64,000 nucleotides of DNA from CAWCKS01 sp963796195. Lineage in GTDB: Bacteria > Pseudomonadota > Alphaproteobacteria > Rhizobiales > Xanthobacteraceae. Below are positions 1 through 8,309 of the stretch, piece after piece. The stretch covers positions 186,001-250,000 of the forward strand of contig CAWCKS010000005.1 in NCBI GenBank assembly GCA_963796195.1. Direction: 5' to 3'. Under the pieces are notes generated by a model, which was not told the origin of the DNA, ran no database searches, and saw only the letters and a program-made list of their open reading frames with translations. Both the position numbers and the translations under genes were made by a program. How positions within the stretch are numbered: position 1 is the first letter of the stretch; each line of letters opens with the position of its first letter.

Positions 1-323
1 CTGCTCTGGATGTTGGTCGACAATTCGTACTCGGACTGAATGGGCCTCGGCGCGTTCGGGAGCTTGCTGACGTCACGGTAGCGCTCGATTGCGCCGGACA
101 TCCGCTCGCCGTTTCCGGGGATTCGGGTATTGCGGGCGTACCACGGCCACGGGTCGATGATGTGCGTCGCCGAATTGATCTCCTTCGCGTCGCCGCCGCC
201 GTAGGTCACGCCGTTCTTGCGCTGGAAGTACTGCTCGAAGGGATCGTCGGTGAATGCCAGGCAACAGAACGCCAGAGCCTGGCTTGCGAAAATCACTGCG
301 CGGAGTCTCTCGTTCTTCAACAT
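1..323 (-). CDS. Hypothetical protein downstream of cpaC, partial (runs off the window)
   Basis: The frame is open from an ATG at 323 to the window edge, giving 107 codons with no stop. The product begins MLKNERLRAVIF and has a short hydrophobic stretch (about residues 9-24, FASQALAFCCLAF) that could be a signal sequence, followed by a polar segment with a WPWYARN motif. The start lies 8 bases beyond the cpaC stop and reads the same way, so the two are probably co-transcribed and the gene probably belongs to the Flp pilus locus. I do not recognise a family. It does not resemble CpaD in the part visible. The C-terminus is missing. Confidence 0.6.
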   Translation of the reverse strand, partial: MLKNERLRAVIFASQALAFCCLAFTDDPFEQYFQRKNGVTYGGGDAKEINSATHIIDPWPWYARNTRIPGNGERMSGAIERYRDVSKLPNAPRPIQSEYELSTNIQS

Positions 324-330
324 CACGATG

Positions 331-1828
331 TCACCTCTTCACGACGCGGCTGTCTGCCGCGTGTTCGATCTCGATGATGTGGCCGTACGGACCCTGCACG
401 TCGCCGCCGGAAACCACGTATTCGGTAAACTTCTTCCGCTCGAGCTGACCCATCAGGAAGACATCGGGGTCATTCGCTGGAAGGGTCGTGTCGAGTGGAG
501 AGGCCAGTTGCTGGCCCGGTGCCGCCGGTCTGACCAGATGCGGCGTGACGATAATGACGAGGTCGGTTTCGTTCTGCTGATAACCGGTGCTTCTGAACAG
601 CGCACCGAGAACGGGAACAGAACCGATCCACGGCAATTGCGAGATATCGCCGCGGCTGGTGTTCTGCAGCAAGCCGGCGATGGCAAAGCTCTGACCGTCA
701 CGCAACTCGATCGTGGTCTTGGCCTGACGCTTGGTCAGTGCCGGAATTTCGAAGCCTGAGACCCGTACGGCATTGACGAAATCGAGCTCGCTGACTGACG
801 GCGCCAGACGCAGGTTGATGACGCCGTTTGCCAGCACGGTCGGCATGAACGTCAGCTCGACGCCGAACGGCTTGTAATCGACGGTGATGGTTGGAACGCC
901 GCTGGTGTTGCTCTGCACGACGGGAATCGGAAATTCGCCGCCGGCAAGAAAGCTCGCCGTGTCGCCTGACAAGGCAACAAGATCGGGCTCCGCGAGCCTG
1001 CGGACAAGTCCCTTGGACTCCAGCGCATTCACCATGACGTCGACCGTGGTGCCGTTGTTGACAAGGTTTGCGATTGCGACGCCAAACGGACCGGACGTCG
1101 CGCTGGCCAGCGCGCCGATCGATTGAAACACCGGAATGCCGCTTCCGCCGCTCGCTGTTCCCGTCCCGGGCGCCTGGCTGACCAGGGGCGCTTGTCCGCC
1201 AATGGTGACGCCTCGACCCTTGCTGCCGACGAACCAGTTGACGCCAAGCTCCCGTCCGCCTTCGCGCGACACCTCGAGGAAGCGGACCTTCAGCATCACC
1301 TGCTGTGTGGTTGCGATCTTCATCGCATTGACGACCGGCGTGTCGGGCGACAGGCCTTTTGCGACCGAGAGCGCGCGATCGGCCGAGACCGCGTCGGTTG
1401 CCTCGCCGCTGAGCACGACCTGGCCATTGATGCTGGAGACGCGGATGCCGCCATCATTGGTGGTGGCGCCGATCTTCTCGCGCAGGCTGCCGGTATCCGG
1501 CGTGACCTCGACGTCGATCACGCCGAGCACCTGCATGTTCGAAATCGAAGATCGAGACGTTGGTGGTGCCGACCTTCTTCGCCTGAATGTAGATCGCCCG
1601 ATCCGACATCGGCAGGATGTCGGCGATTTCGGGCGAGCCGATCAGTGCGGTGGCGAACGGCTTGTCGACCTGCAGGGTGCGCGACTTGAACAGCGTGATC
1701 GAGACGTGGCGCACGTCCGCCGCACGCGCGCCCTGGGCTGCGGCGGGCTGCACGCTCAAGGTCGCGATGCCGGCGGCGAGGAGAACGGCGAGGAGTGTCA
1801 GCGTGTGGCGCAGGGAACGAAAGGGCAT
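331..1828 (-). CDS. cpaC: CpaC/RcpA secretin of Flp (tight adherence) pili, frame broken once
   Basis: This is the outer-membrane secretin through which Flp pilin leaves the cell. The N-terminal piece (from 1828) has a signal peptide ending near VQPAAAQ and the pilus/BON-like domain (VDKPFATALIGSPEIADILP). The C-terminal piece carries the secretin domain, with VDYKPFGVELTFMPTVL, RQAKTTIELRDGQSFAIAGL and the terminal LVIIVTPHLVRP. The two halves lie in different frames. VSIFD is followed by SNMQVLGVIDVEV only if one T is removed from GATTTCGAAC, near 1542-1544. The full span of about 499 codons is normal for the family. The single-base event in a short T run looks like an error or a recent mutation. 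The gene is divergent from cpaB. Confidence 0.85.
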
Positions 1829-2190
1829 ATCTTCTGGCGCTCGGTCGCGTTGTTGTGTTTGGAAACGATGGGCAGCGTTGAAGATAACATCGGACTCTTA
1901 CCGCTCGTTAAAGCTACGCAAGCAAATCGATTGTTGCTTTCTTAACCATGATTGCGCTTGCGCAAGGCGTCCGCGCTTGAGGCCGTGGCCGTCAGCGAAT
2001 CTTGCGGAAGTGTTGCGAGCGGAGTTCGGTAGGACTCCACTGCATTAAGCCGCACCTAACGGCATCTCGGCGAAGCGCTGGCGGGTCCGTTACGCGACAG
2101 GCTATTGCTGTTCGCGGCCCCGCGGCGAAGGCGAGGCGACGGTTCAAGGGAGATGACTGACGCATGGCGCGCCCAAGGGGGATACGTACC
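1829..2190. promoter_or_regulatory. Divergent intergenic region between cpaC and cpaB
   Basis: About 360 bases separate two divergently read pilus genes, so promoters in both directions are expected. An A+T-richer stretch near 1880-1950 contains CTTAACCAT (1941-1949), which resembles a CtrA half-site, and GTTAAAG near 1907-1913. No full TTAA-N7-TTAA pair is present. No small gene is convincing here. Confidence 0.35.
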
Positions 2191-2958
2191 ATGCCTGCAC
2201 GCCTTCTCGTGCTGGCGCTCTCGATCGTGGCAGGCGGCATCGCGGCTTACCTCGCCGCCGGCAGCGGCAAAGCCGTTGTGACGCAGATCGTGCAATCGCC
2301 GACCATCGAAGTCCTCGTCGCGAAGTCGGACATCGGTCTCGGACAGCCGCTCACCGCTGACAATCTTGAATGGGAGGCGTGGCCGAAGGGCACCGCAGGC
2401 ATCAATCTCATTCGTCGCGCCGACCGGCCCGACGCCACGGCAAAGCTGGCCGGCGCGATCGCGCGCATTCCGTTCGTTGCCGGCGAACCGATCCGCGATG
2501 CCAAGATCGTCATGCTCAATGGTACCGGCTTCATGGCGGCGATCCTGCCGTCCGGCATGCGCGCTGTGTCGACCTCGATCTCGCCGGAGACCGGCGCCGG
2601 CGGCTTTATTCTGCCCAATGATCGCGTCGACGTTATTCTGTCGAAACGCGACAAAGGCTCGGAGTTGGTCAAGTCGCAGATCGTGCTGAGCAACCTGCGG
2701 GTGCTCGCGATCGACCAGGCGCCCAAGGAGAAGGACGGCGCCAGCGCCCTGATCGGACGGACCGCCACGCTCGAGGCAACGCCTGAGCAGGCGGAAACGC
2801 TGGCGCGTGCGCACCTGAGCGGCACGTTGTCGCTCGCGCTGCGCAGCATCGCGGATTCAGAACACACCGAAAAGCCCGTCCGGAAGATGGTCGCGGTCTA
2901 TCGCGGAGTTGGCGTTCAGGCGACATATGCCTGCAACCCGGTGTGTGATCCGCAATAA
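2191..2958 (+). CDS. cpaB: CpaB/RcpC Flp pilus assembly protein
   Basis: CpaB is a periplasmic, inner-membrane-anchored protein that works with the CpaC secretin in Flp pilus assembly. The product has an N-terminal membrane anchor (LLVLALSIVAGGIAAYLA), then an SAF-like segment (IEVLVAKSDIGLGQPLTADNL ... PFVAGEPI) and the RcpC domain (MRAVSTSISPETGAGGFILP, NDRVDVILSKRD). The ATG at 2191 is preferred because AAGGGGG lies 9 bases upstream. An in-frame ATG at 2164 would add nine residues. The last residues (YACNPVCDPQ) do not match the usual tail, so a small 3' change is possible. The gene is divergent from cpaC rather than in the usual collinear cpaB-cpaC order. Confidence 0.85.
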   Translation: MPARLLVLALSIVAGGIAAYLAAGSGKAVVTQIVQSPTIEVLVAKSDIGLGQPLTADNLEWEAWPKGTAGINLIRRADRPDATAKLAGAIARIPFVAGEPIRDAKIVMLNGTGFMAAILPSGMRAVSTSISPETGAGGFILPNDRVDVILSKRDKGSELVKSQIVLSNLRVLAIDQAPKEKDGASALIGRTATLEATPEQAETLARAHLSGTLSLALRSIADSEHTEKPVRKMVAVYRGVGVQATYACNPVCDPQ

Positions 2959-3202
2959 GCGGCGAAGATCCCTGACGAGACCCGCCGCCTGTGCGATCCG
3001 TCTGCCATCGATGAAGCCCGGATGGATCGCATCACACTGCGTTCGCGACATCTTATTAGACCGCCACGGCCCCCCGGGAACCGCCTCAACTCGTTTTGTC
3101 TGAGTTCTTCGCCTTTGTCCCTTTGCGGAAACCCGGCAAAGGTCGGCGCCTGCTCGGGTTGTGGTGGGATATTTTGTTGGTGGGGCCTTTTGATCGGGCG
3201 TC

Positions 3203-4552
3203 CTAGCGCCGGCCATTCGTGGTTGGTTTCGCGGCAACCGGCAGCCGAACCGTGGCACGAACTCCCGACTGGCCGGCGCCCAAGATGTTCTCCAAAGTGA
3301 TTCCTCCGCCCAGGTTTTCGGCGATGCGCTTCACGATTGAGAGGCCGAGGCCGGTTCCTTCTCCCTCCGGGCGGGAGCCGCGAAAGAACGGCTCGAATAT
3401 CTTCTCCAGGTCAGCGGTCGCGATGCCGGGGCCGGTATCCTCGATCTGCAGGACCGCCGAGCCGTCCTGGCGATAGACGCCGATATCTATCCTTCCACCG
3501 CGCGGAGTATGGCGGAGCGCATTGTCAAGCAAATTGCGGATCATTGTCGCGAGCATGACCGGTTCGCCGCGGACCGTGACCGGTTCAATGATTTCAAAGC
3601 CGAGATCAATGCCACGATCGACTGCCTGCGGCAGCAGATCGGCCGCAGCCTGTTTTGCCACGTCGTCGAGCGCGACCTGCTGCGTTTCGTCGGAGAAGGG
3701 CTTTGCCTCGTACCGTGCGACCGCGAGCAGTTGCTCAAGCAAATGCTTGGTGCGATGCATGCCCTGCCTGAGCGCGGCAACACGGTCTCGCGCTCCCTCG
3801 GGAAGTTCGATCGAATCGAGATTTTCCGCCTGCAGGCTCAGCGCGGTAATCGGCGTGCGCAGCTCATGCGCCGCATCGGCAACGAAGCGCCGTTGCTGAT
3901 CCATCAAGAGCCTCATCCGCGCCAGCAATCTGTTGATCGAGGTGATGAACGGATGCAGCTCGGTCGGTGCGCCCGCCTCCGGCAACGAAGTGAGGTCATC
4001 GGCGCGTCTGGCATCGAGATTTCCCGCCAGCCGGATCATGGGACGCAGCGAGTGCGCAATGACGAGAGCCGTGACAATCAACAGGCAGGGAATTAGCGCG
4101 GCGATCGGCAGAAGAGTCCGAATCGCCATGTCATCTGCGGTGTCATCTCGAACGGCGGTCGGTTGCGCGGCCGCATATCGGCTTCCATCCGGTCGCGTTC
4201 GCAGCAGCACGCGGATCGATTGGCCCTTCCAGTTCGCCGTGTGCAGGCCATCCTTCAACCCAAAAAGTTGACGTTCGTCCGGTGTGCCGTGCGCGATATT
4301 CCCCAGCTCGATCAGCCGGACCTGCGCGTCCTCCTCAATCTCGGGAACCGGCTTGCCGGCGTTGAAGCTGCCATTCTGGGCGAGGCTGGCGATCTGGATC
4401 AGGGCTGAATCCTGGATCTCGATAGCCTCATCGAATGCCCACCTGTAGGCGAATATGCCTCCGATCCCGCCCGTCAATAAGATCATCGCAGTCAGGCCGA
4501 CGAAGAGACGTCCGCGCAACGAGCCGATCACAATGCGCGCTCCACCATCCAC
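3203..4552 (-). CDS. Two-component sensor histidine kinase (TctE/QseC type)
   Basis: This is an inner-membrane sensor that phosphorylates the response regulator encoded just upstream. Transmembrane helix 1 lies at about residues 16-36 and helix 2 at about 147-166, with a periplasmic sensor of about 110 residues between them. A HAMP-like linker follows. The HisKA H box is FVADAAHELRTPI with phospho-acceptor His229. The ATPase domain has the N box (NLLDNALRHTPRGG), the G1 box (DTGPGIA), the F box (IFEPFFRG) and the G2 box (GTGLGLSIVKRIAE). The length of 449 residues is normal. The start overlaps the regulator gene by 25 bases, indicating one operon. The tail ends with a basic KPTTNGRR. Confidence 0.93.
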   Translation of the reverse strand: MDGGARIVIGSLRGRLFVGLTAMILLTGGIGGIFAYRWAFDEAIEIQDSALIQIASLAQNGSFNAGKPVPEIEEDAQVRLIELGNIAHGTPDERQLFGLKDGLHTANWKGQSIRVLLRTRPDGSRYAAAQPTAVRDDTADDMAIRTLLPIAALIPCLLIVTALVIAHSLRPMIRLAGNLDARRADDLTSLPEAGAPTELHPFITSINRLLARMRLLMDQQRRFVADAAHELRTPITALSLQAENLDSIELPEGARDRVAALRQGMHRTKHLLEQLLAVARYEAKPFSDETQQVALDDVAKQAAADLLPQAVDRGIDLGFEIIEPVTVRGEPVMLATMIRNLLDNALRHTPRGGRIDIGVYRQDGSAVLQIEDTGPGIATADLEKIFEPFFRGSRPEGEGTGLGLSIVKRIAENLGGGITLENILGAGQSGVRATVRLPVAAKPTTNGRR

Positions 4553-5190
4553 CCCACGCCGCGCACGTTGCGGATCGCCGCGGCTCCGAGCTTCCTGCGA
4601 ACCGTGTGGATCAGGAACTCGATGGCATTGCTCTCGACCTCCTCGTTCCAGCCGTAGATCTGACGTTCGAGTTCGCCGCGCGACAGGATCGTGCCCGGCC
4701 GCGCCAGCAGCGCTTGCAGGAGGGCGAACTCACGCGCGCTGAGCAGTGCGCACTTCTCTAGAAATCGGGCTTCCCGAGTTGCAGGGTCGAGGCTGAGCTT
4801 TCCATTGCTCAGGAGCGATGCGGAGCCGCTGCCGTCGCGCCGGAGCACGGCGCGCATCCGCGCCAGCAGTTCGCGAATTTCGAACGGCTTTATCAGGTAG
4901 TCGTCCGCGCCGAGATCGAGCCCGTCGATCCGATCCTCGACGCTATCCCGCGCGGTCACGATGATGACGGGAAGCTTGCGGTCGAGCAGGCGCAGGCGCC
5001 GAAGCACGTCGCGGCCGTCGGCTTTCGGCAGCCCGAGATCGAGCAGGACGAGCTCGTAGGTTTCGCTCTCCGCCGCGTGGACCGCAGCCTCGCCGTCGGT
5101 CACCCAGTCGACCGCGTAGGCCGCATCCCTGAGCGCCTGCTGGACGGCCGAACCGATCATCCTGTCGTCCTCGATGAGCAGAACTCGCAT
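4528..5190 (-). CDS. OmpR/QseB-family response regulator
   Basis: This DNA-binding regulator is the partner of the kinase that overlaps its 3' end. The receiver domain (residues 1-115) has the acidic pair in LIEDDRM, phospho-acceptor Asp51 in LLDLGLP, Thr79 and Lys101 in YLIKPFE. The C-terminal winged helix (about 125-220) includes LSAREFALLQALLARPG and the recognition-helix region NAIEFLIHTVRRKLG. The family length of about 220 residues is matched. The gene faces the PepSY gene at 5422 across 231 bases that hold two inverted pairs of 11-bp-spaced repeats, probably its own binding sites. Confidence 0.94.
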   Translation of the reverse strand: MRVLLIEDDRMIGSAVQQALRDAAYAVDWVTDGEAAVHAAESETYELVLLDLGLPKADGRDVLRRLRLLDRKLPVIIVTARDSVEDRIDGLDLGADDYLIKPFEIRELLARMRAVLRRDGSGSASLLSNGKLSLDPATREARFLEKCALLSAREFALLQALLARPGTILSRGELERQIYGWNEEVESNAIEFLIHTVRRKLGAAAIRNVRGVGWMVERAL

Positions 5191-5247
5191 TCCTCAAATC
5201 CTCGGCCTGAAATGCCGCAAGCGGCCCGGCCCAGCATTGTGTCCCCG

Positions 5248-5265
5248 ACTTAGTGCAGACTTAGG
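5248..5265. promoter_or_regulatory. Candidate response-regulator operator, site 1
   Basis: ACTTAG is repeated with an 11-bp period (5248-5253 and 5259-5264), so both copies fall on one face of the helix, as OmpR-family sites do. It lies 58 bases upstream of the response-regulator start. Read on the minus strand the repeat is CTAAG-type, the same as site 2 in opposite orientation. Confidence 0.5.
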
Positions 5266-5331
5266 GGCAAAGTCACGCGTTGGAACGTGTCGCTGGAAAT
5301 CGGACTGACGCAGCACAAGGAAATTCTTCGC

Positions 5332-5348
5332 CCTAAGCCTCTCCTAAG
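5332..5348. promoter_or_regulatory. Candidate response-regulator operator, site 2
   Basis: CCTAAG-N5-CCTAAG (5332-5337 and 5343-5348) has the same 11-bp period as site 1 and points towards the PepSY gene at 5422. Together the two sites form a mirror arrangement suited to regulating both divergent transcripts by one phosphorylated regulator. Site assignment is inference; the repeats are directly visible. Confidence 0.5.
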
Positions 5349-5421
5349 TCGACCGAGGCACGGGGGCGCCAGCAACAGTCTTGCCGTTGCAGGGGGTGGC
5401 GAAGCAAACGAAGGATCAGAG

Positions 5422-5733
5422 ATGAATAGTAGATTGTCGGCTTTAGCGGCCCTCATCGCCGCGAGCGTGGCGTTCGGAACTGTAGCCGCGCAAGCTTACA
5501 CCGGCGAGAAGCTGGCACACCGGGCCAAAATCGGGATCGCAGAAGCGAGAGCAATCGCCCTGAAAGCGCATCCCGGAACGATCACGGACGAGGAACTTGA
5601 ACGGGAGGGAGGCGGCAGCGGCCTTCGTTACTCATTCGACATCAAGCGCGGCTCGGTGACGCAAGAGGTCGGGGTCGACGCGCTGACGGGCATGGTGCTC
5701 GAAAACAAGAAAGAAGGTCCAAACCCGGACTGA
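5422..5733 (+). CDS. Secreted PepSY-domain protein
   Basis: The protein has 103 residues. The ATG at 5422 follows AAGGA and starts a signal peptide (MNSRLSALAALIAASVAF...AAQA), after which comes one PepSY domain: IGIAEARAIALKAHPGTITDEELE, YSFDIKRG and VGVDALTGMVLENKKE. PepSY domains are periplasmic and are thought to modulate peptidases or sense envelope conditions. Small PepSY genes often sit next to QseBC-like two-component systems, and this one is divergent from such a pair with two likely operator repeats between them, so it is probably a target of that regulator. The in-frame upstream ATG/GTG codons give no signal peptide and are less likely. Confidence 0.85.
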   Translation: MNSRLSALAALIAASVAFGTVAAQAYTGEKLAHRAKIGIAEARAIALKAHPGTITDEELEREGGGSGLRYSFDIKRGSVTQEVGVDALTGMVLENKKEGPNPD

Positions 5734-5852
5734 CCAAGCAACTCGCCAGACCCGGGCCGCACGTATGTCGAGGCCTCGGGCCTGGCGCGGATTCTCACCG
5801 GGAGCGGGCCCGCGCGCTCCTCCGTTGGCAATATGCAACTTAATGTGAAGCC

Positions 5853-6647
5853 ATGACAGCTTACAAGTCCGAGATGCTCCGCGACGCCCTCACAAAGGTG
5901 CCTGAAGTCACTCTCGCCTTCTGGATCATCAAGATCGCCGCCACCACGCTCGGCGAGACTGGCGGGGATTCGGTGACGATGACTTTGAACTGGGGCTATT
6001 TCACTGGAACGGCAATTTTCCTCGCGTGCACTGGTCATTCTGGTGGTCGCGCAGATTCTCGCGAAGCGCTTCCATCCGTTTCTATACTGGGCGACGATCA
6101 TCGCCTCGACCACGTTCGGCACCACCATGGCCGATTTCTGCGACCGTTCGCTTGGGATCGGTTACACCGGAGGCTCCTCGCTCCTCCTGGCTTTGCTGTT
6201 GGGAACGCTTGCGCTGTGGTATTTTGCCGAAGGTTCGATCTCGGTCGAGACCGTATACCGGCCCAGGGTCGAAGCATTTTACTGGGCCGCCATCACGTTC
6301 TCCCAGACGCTGGCACGGCGCTCGGGGACTGGATGGCCGATACGACCGGCCTCGGCTACGAAGGCGGCGCACTGGTGTTTTCGGCTGCGTTGGTCGTCGT
6401 CGCAGTCCTCTACTACTGGACGAACATTTCCCGCGTCGCTTTGTTCTGGGCAGCGTTCATCCTGACGCGACCGCTCGGCGCCACCGTGGGCGATTTCCTC
6501 GACAAGCCGCTGAACCACGGCGGCATGGCGCTCAGCCGGCCCATCGCGTCCGCGGTTATTGCGGCATTCATCGTTGGTTGCATCCTGCTCCTGCCCCAGC
6601 GTGCCGGAAGGCATCCCGGCGAACCTCAAGCCGCCAATGCAGGATAG
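5853..6647 (+). CDS. Polytopic membrane protein of the COG4705 type, frame broken twice
   Basis: This is an uncharacterised inner-membrane protein. Start and end share one frame, but the middle (about 6030 to 6318) reads in another. LVILVVAQILAKRFHP needs a shift near 6025-6035, and GDWMADTTGLGYEGG needs one missing G near 6313-6318 (CTGGCACGG for CTGGGCACGG). With both corrected the protein has about 264 residues and four copies of a TLG-x3-GD-like motif (TLGETGGDS, TFGTTMADF, TLGTALGDW, PLGATVGDF), each starting a pair of helices. It lies 119 bases after the PepSY gene and could be part of the same regulon. Function is unknown. Confidence 0.6.
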   Translation: MTAYKSEMLRDALTKVPEVTLAFWIIKIAATTLGETGGDSVTMTLNWGYFTGTAIFLACTGHSGGRADSREALPSVSILGDDHRLDHVRHHHGRFLRPFAWDRLHRRLLAPPGFAVGNACAVVFCRRFDLGRDRIPAQGRSILLGRHHVLPDAGTALGDWMADTTGLGYEGGALVFSAALVVVAVLYYWTNISRVALFWAAFILTRPLGATVGDFLDKPLNHGGMALSRPIASAVIAAFIVGCILLLPQRAGRHPGEPQAANAG

Positions 6648-6683
6648 CGCTGGTGTGCTCGGTTCAACCCGCGGATTGTCGAG

Positions 6684-7054
6684 CCGCTTGTCGCGCACCA
6701 CCGTGATCAGCAGCGCGTCGCGCGGCCAGCCGGCGTCGACCAGCATCTTGCGCTTCTGCAGGACGTAGTCCTCGCAGTCGCCAGCGCATGTCCCGGAAAA
6801 GTGGGAGCCGGTTTTCCGAACAGGACATGCGCAAACTATAAAATGCCGTCGGTCGGATACGACCATTTCTCGACCACGCTCCAGTGGTCCATGTCCGTCA
6901 TCGGACGGACGTTTTCGTTGACCCATTGATTGACGCGGACAAGATTCGCGCGCCAGGCCGTCTGGGTCATGACGGTGTCGCGTGGCGCCGACGTCGCGCC
7001 GCGGCAGTCGCTTGCGTTCTCGATGCAGAAGTCGACCCGGTCGATCGGTGCGGC
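6684..7054 (-). pseudogene. Remnant of a LapG-like cysteine proteinase gene, interrupted by a palindromic repeat
   Basis: The minus strand reads APIDRVDFCIENASDCRGAT ... NQWVNENVRPMTDMDHW ... KWSYPTDG, then the repeat element at 6783-6837, then DCEDYVLQKRKMLVDAGWPR. This matches the gene at 8310-8960 almost residue for residue. The signal peptide and the last 60 or so residues, with the catalytic His and Asp, are missing. The reading frame is interrupted exactly after the Gly codon that precedes the catalytic Cys segment. This is a real duplicate in decay rather than a base-calling artefact, because both ends and the middle are affected. Confidence 0.75.
6783..6837. repeat. Palindromic repeat element, copy A (inserted in the proteinase remnant)
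   Basis: The outer inverted repeat is GCGCATGTCC (6784-6793) with GGACATGCGC (6823-6832). The inner arms are CGGAAAA and TTTTCCG. The intact paralogue at 8310-8960 has ATAA where this copy has the element followed by ATAAAATG, so the insertion boundaries can be read directly. Related copies are at 28069-28118 and 46727-46795. Confidence 0.8.
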
Positions 7055-7085
7055 GCGAAGCAAACCGCAAGCGATTAATCAACAA

Positions 7086-7561
7086 TCATATGATGTGAAT
7101 TCTCGCATAACGTGTTGTCAGGTCTCGCCGCTTCTTATCGTGCGTGCGAGTGTCAATTGCAATTGGCTCTGCGCGGCAGAGGCTTCTCGTCGTTATAAGC
7201 CTTGACGGAGCACACTTAGATTTGCATCATTTGATCTCACATCTGTCGCAAAAATTTATTGCACGTGGGGATTGAAATGCGAATTGGTGCCATGTCAGTG
7301 TAAAGCGCGTGATGAGTTAGCGGGCCGAACGCATCTTGCGGGGTGATACGATCCCAATAACCAACAATATGAGCGTTCGAGCTTCACCTGATGTCCAGCC
7401 GTTCAGCCAATTCTTCGCAGTTGCCAGACGCAACGAACCGCAGTTCGATGTCTCTATGCCGTTTGCGGAAAGGGTCTCGTGCATCGCAACGTATTTGAGC
7501 TGGGTCGGGCAGCGAGCGTGTACCATTGGCCTCTTAGTGGCGAAGACATCTGGAGGTCTCA
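7086..7561. other. Low-G+C stretch without a convincing gene
   Basis: The base composition drops clearly compared with both flanks, and this continues into the gene at 7562. Short open frames exist on both strands, but none has a ribosome-binding site or recognisable product. TGGAGG at 7550-7555 belongs to the downstream gene. The patch is probably acquired DNA or a decayed region. Confidence 0.4.
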
Positions 7562-8008
7562 ATGAAGATCATATCAAATCGTTTGATGATCAGCGTTTGC
7601 GTGATTGCGATGGCAACCGCAGCGGCTGGCCAAGATCAAAAGCGGTCAGCACAAGATAGTTCCAAATCGGATCAACAGAAGACGGGTCCATCGAAACATA
7701 GCGACTGCTCCGAACGCGTGAGCGCCTTTGTCGTCGAATTCGATCAGTTGCTCGATAGCAGGCCACATTCAGTCTTGGTCGTTGAGGATGTTATGAAACG
7801 GAGATTTCCAACGACTGGCTGTAATGTTGATGAGGTATTTTCGATTTCACGAAAATCGAAGTACTTCTCATCCTTTTTCAACTGGGGATCGGGCTACACC
7901 GTGACGTTCAAGAGCCGTGACTTTGTTGCAAGTTTCGGACTCACCAAAGACGGAAATATCGAGCTTCCCTCTGCGGCCGTACAGTGTGGCGGGAAGCCTT
8001 GCCTTTGA
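7562..8008 (+). CDS. Hypothetical secreted protein
   Basis: The product has 148 residues, with an ATG preceded by TGGAGG. A signal peptide (MKIISNRLMISVCVIAMATAAAG) leads into a Lys/Gln/Ser-rich linker (about residues 25-48) and then a globular part with four cysteines (SDCSER, TGCNVDE, VQCGGKPC) that may pair in the periplasm. I recognise no family. Codon use is less G+C-biased than in the neighbours (many AAA, GAT and TTT codons), which agrees with horizontal origin together with the low-G+C DNA around it. It lies alone between the two copies of the LapG-like gene. Confidence 0.6.
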   Translation: MKIISNRLMISVCVIAMATAAAGQDQKRSAQDSSKSDQQKTGPSKHSDCSERVSAFVVEFDQLLDSRPHSVLVVEDVMKRRFPTTGCNVDEVFSISRKSKYFSSFFNWGSGYTVTFKSRDFVASFGLTKDGNIELPSAAVQCGGKPCL

Positions 8009-8309
8009 GCGAACGCGTCAATACGGGGGAAATATCGCCATGCCGCAGGAGATCTACGTTACGTACTCTGGTGTCACAGAGCCTTGCACGCGAGGATAAA
8101 TCGGGGTCAGAGTAAGATTACTCACTCGTCAGCAGCGATGGGCTACCGGCACACGCTCCCCCAACAAAGTTGCGGCCGATGCTTGGGGGAGCATCGGCCG
8201 CGCGCGAACCGGTCGTGGGACGGGGAGGGGTGGGGATAACCGGGTCGCGTTACTGCTGTCTCTTTCGTTGCCTTGTTCGTATCTCGCGGCGTTCGCCGCC
8301 AAAGAAAAA
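8009..8309. other. Intergenic region, nothing recognised
   Basis: About 300 bases between two convergent genes. It contains CATCGGCCGC-type inverted pieces near 8170-8205 (GCCGATGCT ... AGCATCGGC), which could form a stem at the 3' end of the proteinase gene. No coding frame is convincing. Confidence 0.3.
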
